Positions 56,901 through 64,000 of a DNA stretch of 64,000 nucleotides are shown here, piece after piece. Source of the DNA: Simmondsia chinensis (lineage: Eukaryota > Streptophyta > Magnoliopsida > Caryophyllales > Simmondsiaceae); the NCBI GenBank assembly GCA_018398585.1, contig JAGTTD010000001.1, forward strand, positions 15,378,501 through 15,442,500, given 5' to 3'. The translations under genes and the position numbers were made by a program. The notes below the pieces were generated by a model that saw only the letters and a list, made by a program, of their open reading frames with translations, had not been told where the DNA came from and ran no database searches. Within the stretch, counting starts at the first letter, position 1. Each line of letters starts with the position of its first letter.

Positions 56901-58455
56901 ATAATCATGATACTTGGCCGGCATGAAATTTGCTCAAGCACCCCTACCCATTGCAATTTTGGTCTTTAGCGTGGTTTCTGCTGGAATGTTGGCTGCCTCC
57001 TTCAATTCATGTTTAGTAGTTGGAGGTTCTGCAGCAACATTAGTGCCATCCAACACAAGTAGCTGTAGATTAGTCACCACAATTCCATCATTAAAGGCTT
57101 GAATTTCTAGCTTCTCACTTTCCACATTCCAGTCTCGACATTATTCTCATGGAAAACAACATTTCTAGAAACAAAATTCCTTCAGCATCAAGACTATATA
57201 TCTTATAACCTTTCCGCTCATGAGGATACCTAATAAAACACACTAAGGAGGGTGACTCCCCAATTTATCATGGGTTTATCTTTATTATAAGCATAACAAT
57301 GACTCCCAAATACACCCAAATGATTAATGTTGGGTGATATTCCGAATAGTACCTCACAAGGAGACTTGATATGTATAACGGGTGAAGTTACCTAGTTAAT
57401 AAAACAAGCTGCTGTCAAAATGCATTCACCCAAAACCGAATAGATAAACCAACTTGAAAACATAAAGCACGTCCTACCTCAAGCAAATGATGATGTTTTC
57501 TTTCCACTACACCATTTTGTTTGTGATGTGTCTCCAACAGAATTTGGAAAATCTATAACATGTTCTTGAAAAAAATCTAATAATGGCCCGTACTTGAATT
57601 CTTGTTCATTATAATTTTTAAGATGCTTAACCTGAAAAAAAACAACCTGCGTACTGACAATGTTACAAAAATAGATAAGGAACAAATGAGCCTGAGACTT
57701 TGCTTTCATCAAAAAATCCAAATACAACAACTAAAATCATTAACTACGGTCAAAATATAGTGTGCACTAGTTAAAGAAGCCGTATGATATGGACCCCAAA
57801 TATCATCGTGTATAAGCTCAAAACATCTGATAGTTTTATGAAAAATGAGTCATCTTAGCCTGGTGACTTGAATCACAAACAAGAATCCACTTTATTCTTA
57901 AAATGCAAACCTGAAAAATGTGAAAGTTTATGGAAGGAAATGTGTCCCATCCAACGATTCCATAAAACGGACTTGTCCTCCTCCTTAGCCGCAAGCACTA
58001 TTGGTCCCATAGTATGAGTTTCTAGGATGTATAGTCCATCTCGTTGCCTACCCACTCCAATCAGCTTTAGGTCCTATTCACACAAAAGTTAGGAAAGAAT
58101 ATTAATGCACATTTTCCATATTGGGTCAATTTACTCACGAACAACAAATTACAACGAAAACCAAGTATCCCTCGAACACCATTTAGAGTAAGATCATTAG
58201 GAAGAGAAATGCTTCCCACATGAGAAACTGGAATACTGGCCCCATTGGGCAATTTAACATGTTTTATCCTGGTATTAGGATTCACTATCCAAATAGTTAA
58301 ATGTCAACGTCATGTGATCAGAAGCCCATATATCCATAATCTAAGAACTACCACAAATAGAAATCTAACCTGTCAAATTTATACTAGAAGATTCGACATT
58401 GGAGACAAGACTCATCCCCAGACAATCAGATGAATGAAAACAATGCGGGGGTCAT
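56901..58455 (-). pseudogene. Copia protease and integrase relic
   Basis: WASDHMT (about 58325-58305) corresponds to the region after the protease active site. KHVKLPNGASIPVSHVGS and ILGFRCNLLFVSKL follow, then LWNRWMGHISFHKLSHF (pre-integrase LWH.RLGH). The integrase part (57870-57000) is heavily broken. No gag is seen upstream. Confidence 0.7.
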
Positions 58456-58880
58456 GTATCAACAAGTCCTCCCGTCATGGACAAGGAAACCAAAATAGAA
58501 CTGGGTGTATAGTCTAACAATATAGACCAAAACTAGGGGAAAAAAGAAAACAATTTCATAATGTGAAGCCAAGGCAAGAAATGAGACCAAATTTTGTTGG
58601 AATGAAGCTAAACAAAGCCCATAAGCTAACAAGGAATGAAATTGAGACCAAACAGAGGATAAAAACAATGAAGCTCCAAACACTAAACAAACTTTGGGCA
58701 TAAAAATAGAGACCAAAAATCCAAAACGGACTGAAAACAGTGAACAATGCAAAAAGAACAAGGTTACTTGACAAAAAAAAAACAAAACAAAAAAAAAAAA
58801 AAACACCAAAACAAAACAAAACAGGGACCGAAAATCCAAGGTGTAGCCGCCAAGTACCAGGACCAAAAAGAAGCTCGATC
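58456..58880. other. Spacer, nothing recognised
   Basis: A-rich with short A tracts near 58780-58805. The minus-strand Phe/Leu-rich frames here are a by-product of that composition. Confidence 0.5.
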
Positions 58881-58978
58881 AAAAACGGTGTGTAAGAGAA
58901 AAACTTGAACAAACTTGATATGCCCTTATACCAGTTTGTTCGAAATCTTGACAAATCTGATATTCTATAATACCAATT
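58881..58978 (-). repeat. Copia leader sequence duplicated outside the left LTR
   Basis: 'GAACAAACTTGATATG' and 'GAAATCTTGACAAATCTGATATTC'-type sequence here matches 61515-61605, the leader next to the 5' LTR of the same family. It lies on the outer side of the 3' LTR, where flanking host DNA would be expected. Confidence 0.75.
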
Positions 58979-59536
58979 TGTAAAGGAAGTAATAACTTCC
59001 TAATGCAGAACTTAACACCCCAAGAACAGGATTCGATTCAAATACTATAACACACAAGAGAATTAAATAATAGGATAAAAGAGAACAAACGAAGAACGCA
59101 AAGATTTACATGGAAAACCCTTCTTCAATCGAGAAGGGAAAAACCACGGGCAGAGATAAAGATCTTTATTGAGTATGAATAATGGAAGAATTCCAACGAC
59201 ACTTCCTCTCAACGAGATCTAGGGAGAATTACTGAATCACTCCCTCTAAACTCTCGTAATGCTCTCAAATCAATGATGACAGCAGCTCTCTTTGATTTGG
59301 ATTGGATCGCCTAAAACTGAAACCCTTAAGGTCTATTTATAACAAACAGCTAGGGCACGCGTTGAGCTGCCCCGATGATTGATCGGTCCCCCAATCGATC
59401 GGCTTCCTTTCTACATGAGTTCTTGACTTTTTTCTCCAGCATTGCTCTCCGATCAATCGGTTGTTTCCCCAACGGATCGGCTTTCTCACAGCAAGACTCC
59501 TAATTAAAAACATAAATTTGAGGCACATTCCTAACA
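58979..59536 (-). repeat. 3' LTR of the deleted Copia
   Basis: 558 bp with 'CGATCGG'/'TGATCGG' palindrome variants near 59372-59482, the counterpart of the field in the 45.1-kb LTR. Confidence 0.9.
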
Positions 59537-60040
59537 AACCTCTACCTTGAACCAAATTTACACTTAAGCAAAATTTCTCCACCTACTACACAAAACACCC
59601 CTCACACAGGATTATCTAAACAAAACAGAAAACCTAATCGAGTCCGATTGATGCTCGAACTTCCTGCTAGGTAGCAACTGAGTGAACACATATGTGAGGT
59701 TATCAGCAATGCCAAGCTTCTTCTTTTCTGAATTGGCTCTTGACACATCTTCTGAAACAGCCACCTGCCGCTGAACTGTATTATTTAACTGAAACTAAAC
59801 TCCCTCCGACTTATTCACCTGACTTAAATCACAAGCAATGGATGACGTCTTCTGTGACTGTAATAACGAAGACTCATCAAATGTGACATCTGTACTTGTC
59901 AGGAATTGCTTAAAACGAATTTTTTTCTGCTTCCCATAAATGCCGTGTTTACAAGATCTCAGTCCTGTAGACTGACCACTTAATGAGCCACTTTAACTGA
60001 GCTCAGACAAACCCTTATCACCTGAATGATCCAACCTCGT
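59537..60040 (-). pseudogene. Deletion-junction region of the Copia interior
   Basis: Pieces of the pol C-terminal end (around 59640-59690) are followed directly by TSTDVTFDESSLLQSQ (about 59910-59850), which belongs to the linker after integrase, and by pre-integrase sequence. Over 1.5 kb of integrase and reverse transcriptase is therefore missing, probably in more than one deletion. Confidence 0.6.
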
Positions 60041-60043
60041 GCC

Positions 60044-60606
60044 CTATGACTTTGTGATACCTGGTTCTATCAATGATGATGATGATGATATCTTAACTAA
60101 TCTTGCAACTCTGGAACCGATAAGTTCATATAATGTTCCTACCCTTCTGTTTTTAATCACAACTAAAGCAGCCTTAACGACCTTCATAACTCCATTTTTA
60201 GCTATGTACATATGCCCATGTGACTCAAGAGTACCTAAAGAGATGATATTCTTCTTCAAATCAGGAATGTGACGAACATCGCTCAAAGTCCTGATAGTGC
60301 CATCAAACGTATTAATACGAATTGTTCCTATACCCAAAACTCTGCATGTAACATCATTGCCCATCAAAGAAACTCCACCTTAAATTGATTAGTACGTGGA
60401 AAACCAATCATGATTGGGACAAACATGATAGGAGCAAAACCCGAATCCAAAATCCAACTATCTCTAAAACTGGACTGAGGTTCAGACACATACAGTATAT
60501 CACCATCATTCTTATCTTCAACTACAACACCAGCTGCTGCGGATCTCTGGTCAGACCTATTATCTGCTTCTAGTTTCCTCTTAAGCTTATAACAGTTTCT
60601 CTTAAT
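60044..60606 (-). pseudogene. Deleted Copia: protease and pre-integrase part
   Basis: The minus frames read CHKKRHIKRNC (knuckle, just right of the SINE), WILDSGFAPIMF (protease active-site DSG), MGNDVTCRVLGIGTIRINTF and VRHIPDLKKNIISLGTLESH. These are close to the same region of the 45-50 kb element. Interrupted by a frameshift near 60364. Confidence 0.8.
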
Positions 60607-60624
60607 ATGCCTTTTCTTATGACA

Positions 60625-60770
60625 GTACACAACAACAACAACAACAACAATCCCAATGCCACCAAGGGCTCCCGCCAAAAGCAGGGTCTGGAGAGGGTAG
60701 ATGTACGTAGCCTTTCCCCTTCAGGGGGCTACCCTGAAGAGAGGCTGTTTCCTAGGACCCCCAGCCTAAG
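60625..60770 (-). mobile_element. 5'-truncated SINE in Copia gag, 18-bp target duplication
   Basis: A perfect duplication ATGCCTTTTCTTATGACA (60607-60624 and 60771-60788) brackets a 146-bp insertion. On the minus strand it contains 'GCCTCTCTTCAGGGTAGCC', then 'CCTGAAGGGGAAAGGCTACG', then a (TTG)n tail (visible as (ACA)n at 60627-60649). It splits the zinc-knuckle codons of gag. Confidence 0.95.
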
Positions 60771-60788
60771 ATGCCTTTTCTTATGACA

Positions 60789-61485
60789 ATAATTATAGGA
60801 TAGATCTTGATGCCTAGGCTTAAACTTGTTTCCACTATGATCATATTCTTTGGACTTGGTTCTCCCTCTCACAAATAAACCACTACCTGAGTTCTGAACG
60901 GAGTCAAACTACTTCTTATCTACTCTTTCTTTACTCAGTAGGTTTCCCTTAACCTCATCAACTGTGATAGTTGACCTACCACCACAAATCATGATTTCTA
61001 CGAAGCCTCTATAAGAGGTAGAGAGTGAACATAACAATAACATTATTTGATCTTCATCCTTAGGAGCATCATCAAGCTCCTTTAATTCTTGAATTAATGA
61101 ATTAAACCCATTAACATGATTCTTAAGTGACGTACCTTCTGATATACAAAACGTGAACAACCAAAGCTTAACTGTGAGTTTGTTAGAGACTGACTTGAAA
61201 CAAAATATATCTTGCAATTTCTCCCACAATTCCTTGGCGATCTTCACTTCTAGAACTTTTGTCAAAACGTCATTTGTAAGACTCATCTGAATTGCCATAA
61301 GAGCCCTTCCATCTAACTCCTCCTACTGTGCTTCAGATAAACTCTCGGGTTTCTTCTCTTTTCCTTCTAAAGCTTTCTTCAAGCCACTCTGTGTTAAGAG
61401 GCCTTTAACGTGAACTAGCCATAAACTGAAACTGCCTTGACCACCAAACTTCTGAAATTCAGATTTACTGCAGAGGCCATAGTAC
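60789..61485 (-). pseudogene. Deleted Copia: gag
   Basis: ATG near 61480 starts MASAV, then a one-base shift moves to the frame of KFGGQGSFSLWLVHVKGLLT. It continues through KALEGKEKK, LMAIQMSLTNDVLTKVLEVK (61298-60909 open) and LIQELKELDDAPKDEDQIML, the UBN2-type gag. Its residues closely follow those of the 45-50 kb element. Gag would form the virus-like particle. Confidence 0.85.
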
Positions 61486-61605
61486 CAAATTGAATAAACA
61501 GGGCTCTGATACCAATTGTAAGGGGAAAAACTTGAACAAACTTGATATGCTCTGATACCAATTTATTAGGAATCTTGACAAATCTGATATTCTATGATAC
61601 CAATT

Positions 61606-62196
61606 TGTAAAGGAAGTAATACTTTCCTAATGCGGAACTTAACACCCCAAGAACATGATTCGATTCAAATACTATAACACACATGAGAAGTAAATAACAG
61701 GATAAAAGAGAACAAACAAAGAACACAGAAACTTACGTGGAAAATCCTTCTTCAATCGAGAAGGGAAAAACCACGGGCGGAGATGGAGAACTTTATTGAG
61801 TATGAATAATGGAAGAATTACAACGACACTTCCTCTTAATGAGATCTATGGAGAATTACTAAATCACTTCCTCTAAACTCTCGTAACGCTCTCAAATCAA
61901 TGATGACGGCGGCTTTTTTGATTTGGATTGGATCGCCTAAAATTGAAACGCTCAAGGTCTACTTATAACAAACGGCTAGGGAATGCGTTGAGAGGCCCCC
62001 GATCAATCGGCCACTCCTGATCGATCGGGCCCCCAATATATCAGCCCATAACGATCGATCAGCTCCCTTTCTACAGGAGTTCTTGACTTTTTTCTCTAGT
62101 GTTGCTCTTCAATCGAGCAGTTGTTCCCCCAACCGATCGGCTTGCTCACAGCGAGGCTCCTGATTAAAAACATAAATTTGAGACATATTCCTAACA
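61606..62196 (-). repeat. 5' LTR of the deleted Copia
   Basis: 591 bp. The 'GATCGATCGG' field is longer than in the left LTR (about 62000-62065). On the leader side three 'TTGGTATCA' priming-site-like copies lie at about 61604-61596, 61562-61550 and 61517-61508 (minus strand). Confidence 0.9.
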
Positions 62197-62381
62197 CAGT
62201 GAACCCAAAAAAAAAAACTTAATGGGTCAAGTTTTGCTCTAATATCATAAAAAATTTATAAAAAAATCAGTGTAATTTAAAACTAGGACAAAAAAAAAAA
62301 GTTGAAATGGGTAACACATAGAGAGAAAGAAACTCAACTTCGATACTTCATTCATGGAAATTACATACATGTATTAGTACG
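62197..62381 (-). other. Leader-like flank with degenerate priming site
   Basis: On the minus strand TGATATTAGAGC (about 62234-62246) resembles the initiator-Met priming site. Poly-A tracts at 62206 and 62290. It may belong to an older element into which the deleted Copia inserted. Confidence 0.35.
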
Positions 62382-64000
62382 AATCATATCGATCCAAAGT
62401 AATCAACCAACCGGAACAAACATAAATGAAGCTATAACAATCAAACACTCTATTAACCAAATTTGTAAGGTATTGTATTAGGTATCAGAAGATTTATAAG
62501 TATATGTATAATATAAGGGAAGGTAGGGGGAGAGAGAGACCTGAGAGATAAGCGAGAGGGAGAGACAAAGAGAGAGGCAAGCGAGAGAGGGAACTCAACA
62601 TTCAAATCACACATACCATCATCTACACTAAAGTCCCTTACATATAAAGTTACGAGAGGGATATAATTGGCATTAAAGAACCCAGCTTAATTGTTAGTAC
62701 CTAAATTATCCCCCACTCAACCGTTACATTTTAGATTGTATTAAGACTTTCCCCTTTGAAGACACTTGTTGTTGTTGCTTTTTTTTTTTTTTTTTTTATC
62801 ATCAAGACACTTGTTCTTAAGGATTAAGATATAGATACTCCAAATTGGTAACCCTCCAGTGTCAAACACTATAAATACAAATTTTACACAATCAAGTTGT
62901 CTAAAATTAACAAAAATCTTAATACTCTTTTTTCTTAAAATTTCTATTCGAAGGATAACTAACTATTAGTAATTATAGGGGTAAGTTTGCAATTTGATCT
63001 AAAATAGAGCCCTAATCCTAATTCGCACTAAATCCACGTCTTCCAGTGCCACTTCACCTTCCCAACCCCACGAGCCACCCTATATCCCATTGACACAACT
63101 GTTCCATTGACGAAAGTTGATGTGCCGGCACAATAGTGTTGGCCGTGGATGTGGGACATCATCCTCGACCTCCTACCCCTACGTTTCGATCTAATCCCTT
63201 GTGGTGTTCTTGGCCACCACAATTTGGATATCAACGACAAAGGCTTCGTCTCCTTCTCCAGCAAGTCTTGATGGCGTCAATGGTGGTGGCCATGCCTGGC
63301 CTTGGCGATCATGGACGACTTCTCTTTTTGACCGACGTTGTTTACGAAGCTAGTTCTTCCACCGTGGACAACGAAGATGGAGACGTCGTCTTTTTCTCCG
63401 GTGAGGTGAGATTTTGTTGGAGGTGATGTTTGTCGTCAACGTCTTCTTTGTGGCCGGGTTCACTATCGGTGGGAAAATCAAAGGCTGATGGTTATCGATC
63501 TGTCCTTCTGCGATTTGTCATTCAATCTCTCCTTCTTTGTTCACTAAGATCCGGTTACTGTTGATTTGTCCTTTTTCAATCTGTCCTTTGTTGTTCACTT
63601 TGATCTTGGTTGAAGGCGGTGGCTCTAGTGCTTTGGTGGTGGCCAGATTGACACTGTTCACCTCCGATAGAGCCGCTAGCGATTTCAGTGCTTTCTTGAC
63701 AATTTCCACCTCTAATTTGCACCAATAATTTGTTTTTTCTTAGGTAATTGTTGATCATCTCTTTCATTTTGGCCAATTCGGCTGCATGAATGCATTGACC
63801 TTCAATGATGAATTGCTGGTGACCTCCATTGATGGATACTGAGGAGCACCACTCTGATACCAATTAATATGAATCATATTGATCCAAGACAATCAACCAA
63901 CTCAATCAACCAAAAATGAAGCAATCAAGCAATCGAACACTCAATTACCCAAATCTATAAAGTATATTATATTAGACATTAGAAATTTACAGGTATAGGT
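62382..64000 (-). mobile_element. Partial LTR element running off the window (TRIM/LARD-like)
   Basis: Sequence from 62382 ('CGAATCATATCGATCCAAAG...') matches 63871-64000 ('TGAATCATATTGATCCAAG...') as an LTR pair. On the minus strand TTGGTATCAGAGTGG (about 63853-63867) is the priming site next to the right LTR. The interior of about 1.2 kb holds a short leader/gag-like frame (63863-63576, QFIIEGQCIHAAELAKMKEM) and no pol. The right LTR is cut by the window end. Confidence 0.6.
62700..63575 (-). other. Interior of the partial LTR element, no pol
   Basis: Mildly GC-richer than the flanks, with short frames on both strands and none recognisable. Poly-T tract near 62780. Confidence 0.4.

Larger units (their letters stand above)
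53956..58455 (-). mobile_element. Copia element relic with L1-like insertion in its 3' LTR
   Basis: Pol runs from 58450 down to 55279 and is followed by the purine tract AAGGGGGAG (about 55271-55279). LTR-like sequence continues at 55270-55238 and resumes at about 54186-53956, interrupted by the L1-like sequence. No gag and no 5' LTR are recognisable beyond 58455, so the 5' end is lost. Confidence 0.65.
58979..62196 (-). mobile_element. Internally deleted Copia (relative of the 45-50 kb element)
   Basis: LTRs 58979-59536 (558 bp) and 61606-62196 (591 bp) start TGTAAAGGAAGTAAT and end TCCTAACA. Purine tract GGTTCAAGGTAGAGG lies inside the left LTR. The interior is 2.1 kb: gag, the knuckle, protease and pre-integrase remain, while most of integrase, reverse transcriptase and RNase H are gone. 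Outer flanks CAATT and CAGTG do not match as a target duplication. It carries a nested SINE. Confidence 0.85.

Noticed and set aside
58459..58954. Phe-rich possible membrane protein on the minus strand
   Set aside because: It comes from A-rich sequence; two frames overlap and neither has a recognisable start or domain.
63136..63426. A host gene at the right end of the window
   Set aside because: The frame is short, has no recognisable domain and lies between an LTR pair and its priming site.

Overview
The window is intergenic, transposon-packed nuclear DNA of a flowering plant, probably a eudicot. The evidence is the mix of elements: Ty1/copia and chromodomain Ty3/gypsy retrotransposons whose priming sites match plant initiator-Met tRNA, RTE and L1 LINEs, (TTG)n-tailed SINEs, hAT and Mutator-like DNA elements, and intron-containing pseudogenes resembling the plant BPA1 (binding partner of ACD11) family. 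I see no intact host gene, no standalone tRNA or rRNA gene and no CRISPR array. The species cannot be fixed from sequence alone.

Layout. 1-6.2 kb: a decayed L1-like ORF1 on the minus strand, split by a terminal-inverted-repeat element (712-2246) that carries a SINE with a 5S rRNA-like head (1274-1526). 6.2-10.8 kb: a minus-strand Copia relic with a 141-bp LTR, split by a small hAT element (7721-8002). 11.6-12.5 kb: an RTE LINE tail and a degenerate tandem repeat. 12.77-29.66 kb: one large-LTR Copia element opened by four later insertions: an RTE LINE in the left LTR, a 1.9-kb Mutator-like foldback element and a Gypsy-like solo LTR in the interior, and a 5.5-kb Copia in the right LTR. 31.3-33.2 kb: a long solo LTR. 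34.2-53.0 kb: four BPA1-like pseudogene copies, two of them tail to tail, broken up by a hAT element, a chromovirus (37786-43527) and a Copia (45101-50177). 54-62 kb: a Copia with an L1-like sequence in its LTR, then an internally deleted Copia (58979-62196) carrying a SINE with a perfect 18-bp target duplication. 62.3-64 kb: part of another LTR element running off the window.

Nothing here works together as a pathway. The value lies in the insertion history, read from target-site duplications and from sister LTRs that preserve the empty sites, and in the regulatory DNA the elements carry. The most notable points are the 5S-headed SINE sharing its tail with SINE and RTE sequences, the 0.9-kb-arm foldback element, an E2F-type palindrome in two Gypsy-type LTRs, arrays of short CpG-centred palindromes in Copia LTRs, and hAT elements containing tRNA-like promoter modules.
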